From the NCBI GenBank assembly GCA_035447925.1, contig DAOTHY010000033.1, positions 1 to 22,267 on the forward strand: DNA of 22,267 nucleotides. The letters run 5' to 3'. The position numbers and the translations under genes are program-made. Positions 1 to 8,600 of this stretch are shown here, one piece after another; the first letter of the stretch is position 1, and the number at the start of each line of letters is the position of its first letter. This stretch comes from JASUTC01 sp035447925 (lineage in GTDB: Bacteria; Thermotogota; Thermotogae; MWEM01). A model generated the notes under the pieces. The model searched no databases. It was not told the DNA's origin and was given only the letters and a program-made list of their open reading frames with translations.

Positions 1-284
1 AGTCGGCCTTTCAAATGGTCGTTTTCTCGCCAGATGTAGAGTTCTTTTTTGGGATTAAAGATTCTCATTTCTTCTATTCTGTCGTATTCAAGTTGTTCAT
101 TTTCTATGTATTCGATTTGCCGGTTTGCATATTTTCCGAATTTGGCTGTGTCTTTGAATAGTGTGAATACGGTGGCTTGTTCAAAGTTTTGGTTGATTCG
201 TTCCATAATTTCTTCGGATGTTTGAAATTGATAATGTGTGATTTGTTCTTTGCATGTTGCTGTTTTCAGGCCGATTTCAGACAT
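1..284 (-). CDS. csx19: Csx19-like type III-D CRISPR protein, N-terminal 94 residues (partial)
   Basis: The reading frame opens at an ATG at 284-282 and runs off the left edge of the window without a stop. A purine-rich ribosome binding site (GAGGGGG) lies 9 nt upstream. The first 94 residues start MSEIGLKTATCKEQ and include a K-Y-A-N-R-Q-I-E-Y stretch followed by M-R-I-F-N-P-K-K-E-L-Y-I-W-R. The pattern of a short 'F-x-x-x-x-E-L-x-x-W-R' segment is what I recall for Csx19, the small accessory protein of subtype III-D. The start overlaps the stop of the preceding RAMP gene by 8 nt, so it belongs to the cas operon. No function is established beyond association with III-D effector complexes. 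The family call rests mainly on context and one short motif; another small III-associated protein is possible. Confidence 0.5.
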   Translation of the reverse strand, partial: MSEIGLKTATCKEQITHYQFQTSEEIMERINQNFEQATVFTLFKDTAKFGKYANRQIEYIENEQLEYDRIEEMRIFNPKKELYIWRENDHLKGR

Positions 285-1677
285 GGATGTTTTCCCCCTC
301 TCTGACTGTTTTGTTAAATGCTGTTACGTATTGCTCGAGTTGTGCTTTTTTGTCGGATTCTATTTGAACGGTTGTGCTTTGCAGGATGTGATAGTCTTGG
401 TTTTTGTAGTTTATTTGCGCTGAATCTCCGATGAAGATGCCTCGGCCGATTGATTTGCCGCCTCCTATGGGAAGATCACCTGTCATGAGGTCTTTCATGA
501 TTAGTAGGGCGAGGCCGGCTTCCCATTCTTTGCAGTTTTTAATGGTGTAGCTGATGGTGAACAGATCATCGGAATCAGATGGCCATAGCGGCATTTCATC
601 AAAGAGGGCTGTTTTGATGGTGCCTCCTGTGAAGCGGTCAATTTTGATTCTGGCTTGTATGCGGTCTACCTCTTGGTTGATGTTTTTGTATGTTTCTTTG
701 GTGTAGAATCTGCTTTTTATTTTTTCTCCTTCCTGGTTATCTGTGTCTACAGTTCCAAAGAGGCTTTTGATCATTTTTTCAGTTTTACTTTCGTTTTGAC
801 AGAGGGTGTGGATGATTTTTTCTGCCCTTTGTCTGAGTGCCCCTTTCACTGAGCTTCCGGGCAATACGGCTTGTCCTTGGCTGGTCATATAGGAGGCATC
901 CGGGGCATTGGGATCAGCTGAGTAGGATCGGATCAGTAATGAGGTTTTTAGTTTCAGGTTGATGGCGATGGTCAGGTCGTTTTCTGTTTTCTTTTGGTAG
1001 CAACCGTTTGTTGCAAGGTCTTTTTCGTATTGTGTTTTTTCTTTTCCTTCCAACCAGCTGATGACATCGGTTTTTTGTCTGAAATCAAATACTGTAATAT
1101 GAGTTTTGCGTAGTTTGACTTTTCCGTATCCTTTGGTATTCATAGCTCCGATTGAGAATTCTCCGCTTTCCAGAAGAAATTTAATGGTGTTAATCATTTT
1201 TTTGATGATGGTTTCATCGTCAAGTTTTGTTTGTTCGATGATGATTTTGAATTTGAATTTGGCGCCTTTTGAAAGCGCTTCGTGGTCGAATTTCGCTCCG
1301 TCTGCCACCAGTCCTGTTTTTGGGTCGATGCGTATGCCGTCTCGCAGTTCAATCGTGTAATTCGGATTGATTTTGGCATCAGAAAAGTAGATGGCGCTTT
1401 TCACGGTTTTGTCTTTGCCGTTGATGCGGAAGGTGTCTCCCCAGATGGTTCGGATGGCCTCTCTATCTTGTTGTAAATCGTGTTCTTCAAAGAGACTGTG
1501 TCGCAGGCTGCCTGCTATGGAAGTGGCTGGGATATAGGGATTGGCGTTTTCATCTTTTTGGAGGATGATATCGATGTCGTCAGATTGATCTCCAGTTCCA
1601 ATGATGAGCGGGCTTAAGGTCTTCAGTGTTCCACTGATGAGCCATTTTTTGAGGATTTGTCTCATTTTACTCACCAT
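277..1677 (-). CDS. Double RAMP (Csm3-Csm3-like, Cas7 group) protein of the type III-D effector complex
   Basis: This 466-aa protein contains two Cas7/Csm3-type RAMP domains in tandem. The first begins near residue 15 with LSPLIIGTG, followed by DIDIILQKDENANPYIP and a glycine-rich loop (GAMNTKGYGKV). The second begins near residue 245 with LKTSLLIRS, followed by a PDASYM segment, LPGSSVKGALR and a second glycine-rich loop (LPIGGGKSIGRG). Csm3-type subunits form the helical backbone of type III complexes and cut bound target RNA every 6 nt with an aspartate in the 'IDS' loop. D36 occupies that place in the first domain, and D260 lies close to it in the second, so both halves may cut RNA. The gene overlaps csx10 by 11 nt and is followed by csx19 with an 8-nt overlap. 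An alternative ATG at 1665 has its own GGTGAG-like site, so the first four residues are uncertain. Confidence 0.85.
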   Translation of the reverse strand: MVSKMRQILKKWLISGTLKTLSPLIIGTGDQSDDIDIILQKDENANPYIPATSIAGSLRHSLFEEHDLQQDREAIRTIWGDTFRINGKDKTVKSAIYFSDAKINPNYTIELRDGIRIDPKTGLVADGAKFDHEALSKGAKFKFKIIIEQTKLDDETIIKKMINTIKFLLESGEFSIGAMNTKGYGKVKLRKTHITVFDFRQKTDVISWLEGKEKTQYEKDLATNGCYQKKTENDLTIAINLKLKTSLLIRSYSADPNAPDASYMTSQGQAVLPGSSVKGALRQRAEKIIHTLCQNESKTEKMIKSLFGTVDTDNQEGEKIKSRFYTKETYKNINQEVDRIQARIKIDRFTGGTIKTALFDEMPLWPSDSDDLFTISYTIKNCKEWEAGLALLIMKDLMTGDLPIGGGKSIGRGIFIGDSAQINYKNQDYHILQSTTVQIESDKKAQLEQYVTAFNKTVREGENIHV

Positions 1678-3142
1678 CCTTTTTTTGTTCTTTGTTGATT
1701 TTTCTTAATCTTCGCATGAGTCCAGATAAGTATCTTTGGGTGTATTTAAATTGTTTTGATTGCTGCTCAATGTCTGGCAGATAGTCTCTGACATCGCTGA
1801 AATCGTATTGGATTGTTTTTTCACCGTTCAGGATTTGATAAAGCGTTCCGGATGTTGTTCGGCATTTTTCAAGTTGTTTGGTTGCATGGTTTCGCAGTGG
1901 TTTTAGTTTATTTGTTTTGAACACTTCAAAGCTTTCGCTGTCTTTGACCATCATTTCCATTTTGGACAGTAGGCTGTTGGTGGGGATCATTTTGACATTT
2001 CTTTTTTTGATGGCTTCTCCGTCCCGGATGACTTTTTCGTCTATTTCTTTCAGTATTTGTTTTTCTGTGATTTTGTTGATCACGTTTTTCATGAATTCAG
2101 GGGTGTGCTCGGGTTTTTGATGTCCCTGTTTTTCCTTCTCCTGTGAATTTATGGAACAGATTTCTTCGTTGATGTCTAAGATGGCAATTTCTCCAAATCC
2201 TTCGTTTTTCCTGCATCCCATACCCTGTTCCAAGTGATTTTGGATGGTTTTTAACGTTGATTCGCTTGGGTTCTCCAAGAATCGGAGTGTGAATGTGCTG
2301 CCCGGTTGCATGGCTTTGACATTGGGAGTTTTCATCCCCCATATCCTGCGATAGTTTTCAATTTCCATGGTTCGTATGAATTGATGGGTTATTTCATGTG
2401 GTGTGTCTAGGTTGAGTTCTTTGTCCAGTTGTTTCAGTGACGGTTCATAAAAACCGTTCTCGTTTCTGAGGATGACCGGCGATTTAAAAAAGAAAGTGAT
2501 GGTTTGTCTGTTCATTGAGATTGTCTGGGGTATCTGTTCCCGATAGGAGAATGTCACTTTCCCGTATTCGGTGTTTTTTGATCGTCCGATGGATAGGGTT
2601 TGAAGTGTATTTAAAAAGGTTGTCAGTTCATGATAGAGGTGGTCTTCGCATTTGATGTGTCCTTTGAAGTATTGGCCACTTTTGAGGTATTCATAATGGA
2701 ATATGCCTCCTTCTTCTTCTTTTTCTTTTATTGTTGTGTTGATATGAAAATGAATGCCTTTTTCCGGGGTTAGCTTTTCGTACCCATTTTCTGTTTGTAA
2801 TAGATATGAGGCTATGGGTGATGTGTTGAGCGAACTTTCTGTCAGTGGCATGAAATGGTATTTTTCGCTTGATTTTTCTTTTTGGATGGCCATGGGTGCC
2901 TTGAAGGATCGCTGGCTTGTTTTTTTGGCGATGGTGGCATCCATATAATTCACCTGATTGGATAAAAAAAGTGTGTTGAACAGTTCATCTTGTTCGTTGT
3001 TTCGTAGATAGTGGCTTGCCAAAGCCCCGAGAATGACGTATCCGGGGATGTAATCTCTCGATTGTACCGTGTTTTCATCACTGCTGCTGTATGTAAGGAT
3101 GACCGGAGATTCTAATTTGAGGCTGTACTCGATTGACCGCAT
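1667..3142 (-). CDS. csx10: Csx10-like RAMP protein of type III-D CRISPR-Cas
   Basis: This 491-aa protein opens with an RAMP strand (EYSLKLESPVILTYSS) and then SRDYIPGYVILGALASHYL, the 'YIPG-x-x-x-x-GALA' signature that I associate with Csx10, the large Cas5-like subunit that marks subtype III-D. A glycine-rich loop is present near the middle (SIGRSKNTEYGKV). A second RAMP-like half follows (FFFKSPVILRNENG) with another glycine-rich loop (GMGCRKNEGFGEI). The C-terminal 150 residues are charged and helical and may be an accessory or small-subunit-like extension. Known Csx10 proteins hold the 5' end of the crRNA, taking the place of Cas5/Csm4. The ATG at 3142 has a good site (AAAGGAG) and follows the csm3-like stop by 1 nt. 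The RAMP assignment is firm; the precise subfamily is a memory-based match. Confidence 0.75.
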   Translation of the reverse strand: MRSIEYSLKLESPVILTYSSSDENTVQSRDYIPGYVILGALASHYLRNNEQDELFNTLFLSNQVNYMDATIAKKTSQRSFKAPMAIQKEKSSEKYHFMPLTESSLNTSPIASYLLQTENGYEKLTPEKGIHFHINTTIKEKEEEGGIFHYEYLKSGQYFKGHIKCEDHLYHELTTFLNTLQTLSIGRSKNTEYGKVTFSYREQIPQTISMNRQTITFFFKSPVILRNENGFYEPSLKQLDKELNLDTPHEITHQFIRTMEIENYRRIWGMKTPNVKAMQPGSTFTLRFLENPSESTLKTIQNHLEQGMGCRKNEGFGEIAILDINEEICSINSQEKEKQGHQKPEHTPEFMKNVINKITEKQILKEIDEKVIRDGEAIKKRNVKMIPTNSLLSKMEMMVKDSESFEVFKTNKLKPLRNHATKQLEKCRTTSGTLYQILNGEKTIQYDFSDVRDYLPDIEQQSKQFKYTQRYLSGLMRRLRKINKEQKKDGE

Positions 3143-3143
3143 C

Positions 3144-3791
3144 TCAATCCTCTCCTTTCAAGGCTTTTATGGCTTTTGCGTCAGCTGCTTGATCGACAGT
3201 GCATTCGATTTCTCCAAATCCACGGGTTCTGTTTAATCCGGCATATTTTAAATTTTTTATAGATAGCACTAATAATGTTTCGATTTTAGTTGTCAATGGC
3301 CCTGGTTGGATTTCAATGGTGCCTATGAAGGTATGGCCCGGGTTAAGAACCCGGATGGTTCTCAGCGAGTTGTCTTTTGAGACGCCTTCTTCGATGGCCG
3401 TTTGTTGTCTGATCCCTGATATGGCATCAATGATGATGTTTCTGTTTATTTTTCCTTCGCTTTTCTGAAATAACCATCGGGCGTGTTTGAGGTTGTCTTC
3501 ATAATCGGGGATGGTGAGATCGTAGAATTTGCATGGGCTTTCTTGCCATGAATTGCCAAATACTTCGTCTACTGTGGCGATGTTGACTGTCATATCGCTT
3601 TCTGTGATCATGTTGATGACTTCAACTGCACTTTCTCGCAGCAGTCCTTTGAACCTTCTTGCGGAGATATAGGGGAAGCCGTTTTCGTCAAAGGCCATTT
3701 GGCTGTCTATGTAGGTTGAATCCGTTTCGCCGGTCGATAGGATCAACGGTGATAGGTTTTTTATTTGGACAGTGAGTGTTTGATGCTTCAT
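3144..3791 (-). CDS. csm3: Csm3-like (Cas7 group) backbone RAMP protein
   Basis: This 215-aa protein is a single-domain RAMP of the Csm3/Cas7 type. It begins with a first beta strand (TVQIKNLSPLILSTGE), followed by YIDSQMAFDENGFPYI and a helix with R-F-K-G-L-L-R. The closing glycine-rich loop is GLNRTRGFGEIE near residue 190. D29 in the 'IDS' motif matches the aspartate that cuts target RNA in Csm3 (D32/D33 in well-studied examples), so target RNA cleavage is expected. The length is normal for Csm3. It lies 2 nt downstream of cas10 and 1 nt upstream of csx10. The ribosome binding site GGAGGTG sits inside the cas10 3' end, which suggests translational coupling. Together with the double RAMP protein it would build the backbone of a III-D complex. 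Confidence 0.85.
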   Translation of the reverse strand: MKHQTLTVQIKNLSPLILSTGETDSTYIDSQMAFDENGFPYISARRFKGLLRESAVEVINMITESDMTVNIATVDEVFGNSWQESPCKFYDLTIPDYEDNLKHARWLFQKSEGKINRNIIIDAISGIRQQTAIEEGVSKDNSLRTIRVLNPGHTFIGTIEIQPGPLTTKIETLLVLSIKNLKYAGLNRTRGFGEIECTVDQAADAKAIKALKGED

Positions 3792-3793
3792 TG

Positions 3794-5320
3794 TTATTTA
3801 CACCTCCAAGCCAGTATGGGTTTTGGATAGAGCTCCATGATTTCAATGATGTCCATGAAGGCCGTTTTTTCCGTTTTTTCGCTGTTTAAGGTTTCATATT
3901 CCGCAAAGATTTTTCTGTTTTTGGGTATATTGAGTCCTCTGGCATTCAACTCGAATAGATATTTTTTTGTCTCTGTCGTCGAGATAGTCAGCACGTCTCG
4001 CAAACCTTTTCTTTTTGATCTGGGCCAATCCTCAAAGTGTTTGATACCCTCGGTCAGTTCATCGATGGTGTTTTCCTGCTCCGACATTGTTTCAACAAAA
4101 TAGGGTCCAAAATGCAGCTTTTCGTCCACCAGCAAATCGATTTCTCCTGAAACACTGCTTTGGTGGATGTAGAAATCGATGGCTGAGTGTTCTGTGTCTT
4201 TATTCTTTTTAACCAGCCTTTTTGCCCTTTGACACAGGTCTTCTGCCATTTTGTACGATTGATAAAAGGGGTATTTTGTTTTGACATAGGCAATCCCGCC
4301 ACATGCTGAGAATTTGAAGTGTTCCTGTGTTTTTGCACTGTTCATTTTTTTTGTCCATATGGTGATAAATTTCTCAGTCAGATAGAGTGCCAGATTCGCA
4401 TTGCACACGAAGGTGACATCATCCCCGCCAATGACGATGGGTCTGATGGGTAATATTTCGTTGGCGTTTTTGATGATTTTTTCAAGCTCTTTGGTTTCTT
4501 TTATATTCTTTTCAAGTTCTTCTAATAGCTCTTCAAAAGACTCGTTTGTAATTTTTTTGACTGTCGCAGACAGTTGTCTGAGTTGATTGAGGTTTTTGCA
4601 TTGCTGGAATTTCACACCCATGTTGTTGCCGTCGATGTGGACGACTCCAATCCAATTATCGCCATCTTTTTGTCCCAGTTTGTCTATTTCGGTGGTCAGT
4701 TTGTGTTTTTGAAATCTGTTCTTTATTGCTTGTTCTGAACGCAGGCGTTTGGTCTTGGATAGGGTTGAGATGAATTTTAATTCATGATCTGAATCGTGCA
4801 GACATGTATCAGCTGCTTCATTTGACAGAGGACAGTCTTTTGTGATGCCGTATTTTTGGAGTTTTACGTTCGGGAAGGATCTGTTTTTTGTTGCTTGTAA
4901 TTGTTTGAAGATATCTAGTAAAAACCCGGTAAAATCTTTTTCTACTGTGTTTTGGTCTACTTTCTTATAGGTCATTCCCAGTGTTACACCCGGTGTTTCA
5001 ATGAGGACTTTTCTTGAAAAATACCTCAAAAATGCCTTTGCCTGACTTTCTTCCGAGAAGAACAGCAAGGCGTTTCCGCCGCCGATGTAGCCCACTTCAA
5101 CGGTTTCGCCACTTTCGAACAAGCTGCCTTTTGCATCTTTCCATTTCTCGAACGAAGTTTCAGGTAAGTTATTTTGTTGTTTGAGCGTTTCTTTAAGGGT
5201 TTCATCAAAGATTTGTTCGATGATGAATGAAGCGCCAAGGTTTTCGCTAAGCCGGTTACTGCTGAAAATATATTTTTGAATCGAAACGGTGTCTATTAAA
5301 ACGGCAGTAATTTCGTTCAT
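3794..5320 (-). CDS. cas10: Cas10 (type III, short form without HD domain, GGDD cyclase motif intact)
   Basis: This 508-aa protein is the large subunit of the type III complex. It starts directly in the first palm-like segment (LIDTVSIQKYIFSSNRLSE), so the N-terminal HD DNase domain common in Cas10 is absent. The first palm includes GVVHIDGNNMG; the second carries the IGGDD cyclase motif at residues 297-301 (bases 4418-4429 encode GGDD), followed by a conserved helix (YQSYKMAEDLCQRAKRLVKK). The intact motif predicts synthesis of cyclic oligoadenylates from ATP once target RNA is bound. This agrees with three CARF-domain genes in the same window. It is the first gene of the operon and diverges from the RNA polymerase gene. 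The ATG at 5320 has a strong site (GGAGGTG). Loss of HD suggests that the locus works through signalling and RNA cutting rather than Cas10-mediated DNA cutting. Confidence 0.93.
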   Translation of the reverse strand: MNEITAVLIDTVSIQKYIFSSNRLSENLGASFIIEQIFDETLKETLKQQNNLPETSFEKWKDAKGSLFESGETVEVGYIGGGNALLFFSEESQAKAFLRYFSRKVLIETPGVTLGMTYKKVDQNTVEKDFTGFLLDIFKQLQATKNRSFPNVKLQKYGITKDCPLSNEAADTCLHDSDHELKFISTLSKTKRLRSEQAIKNRFQKHKLTTEIDKLGQKDGDNWIGVVHIDGNNMGVKFQQCKNLNQLRQLSATVKKITNESFEELLEELEKNIKETKELEKIIKNANEILPIRPIVIGGDDVTFVCNANLALYLTEKFITIWTKKMNSAKTQEHFKFSACGGIAYVKTKYPFYQSYKMAEDLCQRAKRLVKKNKDTEHSAIDFYIHQSSVSGEIDLLVDEKLHFGPYFVETMSEQENTIDELTEGIKHFEDWPRSKRKGLRDVLTISTTETKKYLFELNARGLNIPKNRKIFAEYETLNSEKTEKTAFMDIIEIMELYPKPILAWRCK

Positions 5321-5368
5321 TTTACACCTCCGAAAAATAATAGCGTTTTCTAATTTTCTGATAGTAAC

Positions 5369-5397
5369 ATTGTATCACGAATGATTACATTTACTTA
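5369..5397 (-). promoter_or_regulatory. Possible promoter of the cas10 operon
   Basis: On the minus strand an extended -10 element (TG-A-TACAAT, five of six consensus bases) lies with its hexamer at 5374-5369, about 49 nt upstream of the cas10 start. At 17-bp spacing the -35 position reads TAAGTA, a weak match. This is seen in sequence only; the strength and the polymerase that uses it are unknown. Confidence 0.35.
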
Positions 5398-5406
5398 CTT
5401 TTGTTA

Positions 5407-5431
5407 AAATAATAAATAAACCTTATTATTT
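5407..5431. repeat. A+T-rich inverted repeat between cas10 and the RNA polymerase gene
   Basis: Two 9-bp arms (AAATAATAA at 5407-5415 and TTATTATTT at 5423-5431) surround a 7-nt loop. The element lies just upstream of the possible cas10 promoter in the divergent intergenic region 5321-5625. It could be an operator, but such repeats also arise by chance in A+T-rich DNA. Beyond this repeat, the two promoter candidates and the two ribosome binding sites, I see nothing else in this stretch. Confidence 0.4.
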
Positions 5432-5566
5432 GATTCGTTTTTTGATATTTGATGTTGTTTTTATCAATATAGGCAGTAATTTACTCATATGGGTCTTTTT
5501 GTGATCTTTTTTTCTGGCATATTCTGTTATTCAGTTTATTGTTGCTGCTTTTTGCCTGTATGAGCA

Positions 5567-5596
5567 TCGATTTTATCGTCATTTGCGTGTTATAAT
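5567..5596 (+). promoter_or_regulatory. Promoter of the fused RNA polymerase operon (extended -10)
   Basis: A perfect TATAAT at 5591-5596 is preceded by TG one base upstream (TG-T-TATAAT, extended -10). A weak -35 (TCGATT at 5567-5572) lies 18 bp away. The element sits 30 nt before the proposed TTG start at 5626. It looks like a promoter of the housekeeping sigma factor, meaning that the host polymerase would make the private polymerase. Confidence 0.65.
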
Positions 5597-5625
5597 AGTA
5601 AAAATTATGTTTGGTGGTGTTCATA

Positions 5626-8600
5626 TTGAAGGAAATTGAAGTTTGCAATCAATATATCAAAGGTATTTCAACGCTGCTTCATGATTATTTACCCGGTGTG
5701 TTCCCCGCTGATTGCCTTTCTTGTGCAGCGGAGGGATTGTCACATACTTCGTATTCTCCTGTAAAATGGACTTTAAAGGCTTTTTTGCATGATAAATTGT
5801 TTGTTTTCAATGTTGATGATGGGTTGGAAATTTTGCCTCATCAGGGCATCATTAACCCTTTTTCAAAGGAGTTAATCACACCTCTTGTTTTGATTGAGAG
5901 GAAAAGTCGATTGATAGCGATGAAAATAGCAAAAGACGATACCTCCCCCAAGAATGAAATTGCCGGGGAAGATGGACAACGATCGGTTTCAGGCAGTAAT
6001 AAAGTCAATGCTATGATTCTCGATGATTTTTTTGTGATTCGAGGGGCTTATCTGGCCAAGGCGTTGTTGATTGCTTCTCTGTTCATGGAGAGTTTTTTTA
6101 TGAGTGAGAATGAGGGAAAGTCTTTATCCGAAATAGCCAAAAAACCGGCTTATGTCATTCGGGATATGGAGGAAATCAATCGTGTAAAACGTTCAGAGTC
6201 TTTTTTGATGAAGTTGGCCATGACTCTGAATCACACATTCAGGGGTACAGAACAGGTTCCCATCTATATTGAGGATGATCAAGGCGTGATAAAGAAGGTT
6301 CGATCGATTCAGTGTCAGGGGTTTTTGCCCTTGTTGGTCAAAAATAGCTTGCATCTTGAGAGTGAGAAGAGAAAGATTGTTTATCACTCCCAAAAGGTTT
6401 CAAAGGGTTTACGTCTGCCTCATTTTTCTCATTTGGGCAGGATTGATATGCTGGAGACCCCAGAGTCCGAATCCATCGGTTTAACTTTGTTTTTAGCCAG
6501 AGGAGCTGTTTATGATCCTTCTTCTCTTGTGATTCAATCGGCTGAAGCTGATTTGATTAAGCACCATCCCGATCAGGTTTTTTCACTTTCCAGTTCTTGT
6601 GTGCCTTTTCTTAATCATTCAGATGGCCCCAGAGTCTCAATGGGGGGGAAGAATTTGAAGCAGGCTATTCCTGTGTTGGGAGCTGAAAAACCTTTAATTA
6701 CAACGGGCGTGGAGGAGAAGGCTGGTCTTGATTTTGGCGTGAATGCCCTGGTGGGGTATATGCTGTATGATGGGTTGAATTTCGAGGACGGTCTGGTCAT
6801 CTCCAAAAGTTTTGCCCAGAAAATGGCTGTGACAAGAATCCGGGACGTGAAGAGTGCCTTTTTGATTGATTTTTACAAAAGAGAGAAATTTAGCTCGCAT
6901 GTCACAAAGGGTGATTTTAAGGTTTTTCACAGTTTGATTGATCATGATGAGTCATTTCGTTATCGTGTGACTTACAAGTATAGATTCAGAGGGGTGGTTC
7001 GTGATGGCGATCCCCTCTTAATGATGTCCGTAGAGAAATCCAAATTGATTGAAAAGGGCGAGAGAGGCGGACAAGGAGCCCAGTATTCCAATAAATGGGT
7101 TCAAGAGGATTTTTCCATTAAAGAAAATGATGAGGTCAAATCCTATTCTAAACGTGTTTTGGTGAGTCACAGGGGACTTTACCCCGCTGTTTTAAAGGAT
7201 GTTTTCTTCGATTTGAAAAAGCTTGAATATGCCCAAATTTTGAATATAAACGGCAGTCTCAAGAAGACGCATATCGAAAGCTGTGAAGTGGTTTTCAAGG
7301 TTGAGGAACAATTGCCTTTCGAGATAGGTGATAAACTGACGGGCAGACATGGAAATAAGGCAACGGTTTCAAAGATTTTACCGGATGAACGGATGCCAAC
7401 GGTTGTGATTGGCGGAAAGTCTTGTGTTCTGGATGCGTTAATCAGCCCCATGAGCGTGATGAGTCGAATGAATCTGGGGCAGCTTCTGGAGGTACACGCT
7501 TCAGTTGCGTATGGCGAGAGGACGTTCAAACCGTTTGAGCCAGTAGATCAACAAGATCTTTTGCTCCGTTTGAAGTCGAAAGGTTCTGATGAATGGGGCT
7601 ATTTTCGGCTGGAAGATGGCCGTCGTATTGCAGCGGGATATCAGTATATGGTGCGTTTGGATCATTGTGTGCGCAATAAGCTTCATGTGGTTCGCCATGC
7701 AAGGGTGTCTGAGTTAAATGCGCAGCCTTTAAAAGGCCGAAAGCGATTTGGAGGTCAAAGAATCGGGGAGATGGAGTATTGGACGTTGTTTAGCCATGGC
7801 GCTTTGAATGTGATTGATGATTTTTCCAGGACGAATCTTCTTGAAGATGATCCGCAAATGAAGCCACTCTATTCTTCATTTCAGGAAAAGCATGTTCAGG
7901 TACTGGAAGGTTTGATGACCATGGCTTCTTTTGGTAATATTGAAGATGCCAAAAAGGACTTTACCCAAAGTTTTGTTGTGGATTCGAGATCTGAAAATGA
8001 TCAGTTGCAGACAAGTTTATTCAGCTCTGCCTATAAAGATCGTTTAGCAAAGGAGAAATTTGATCGCCAGTTTTTAAAGTTTATGCGTAAGAACAGAAAA
8101 AGGGGTTTCCAATTATTGAAGGGTAAAGATGGTTATTTACGAAAGCATATGCTGGGAAGGCGGATTCACTTTTCCGGCAGGGCAACGATCAGTCCAGATC
8201 CTGATTTGGCTATCGAGTTGGTTTATCTGCCCGTGGACATGGGCATTGAGTGGTTTGGTCATCTGTCCGGGTTGACCGGGAAGTTTACGAACAAGCAAAT
8301 CCAGAATGCGAAGCAAGGCGATTATTCTCTCAGAAAACAAATGGCTTCCGATTTGTCTCAGTTTGTTCGATTTGCCGATTTTTTGGTGATTTTAAACCGT
8401 CAGCCTTCTTTACATCGTCATAGCATGCAGGCATTCTACCCGATCTTTTGGGAGCATTATTCCATCGGTCTGCCTACCATGGTCTGTGAGGGGTTTGGAG
8501 CAGATTTCGACGGGGATACGATGGCATGTTATTTCCCGGTTTCTCAGTTTAGCTCCGATGATGATCGGCGTCAATGTACCCATCAGGAGTTACTTAATAT

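Noticed and set aside
5514..5558. Canonical sigma-54 -24/-12 promoters (CTGGCAT at 5514-5520 on plus; GG-N9-GC at 5544-5558 on minus)
   Set aside because: The plus-strand site has no GC at -12, and the minus-strand site has 9 instead of 10 bases between GG and GC. Neither meets the normal sigma-54 rule, though a divergent factor might use a different one.
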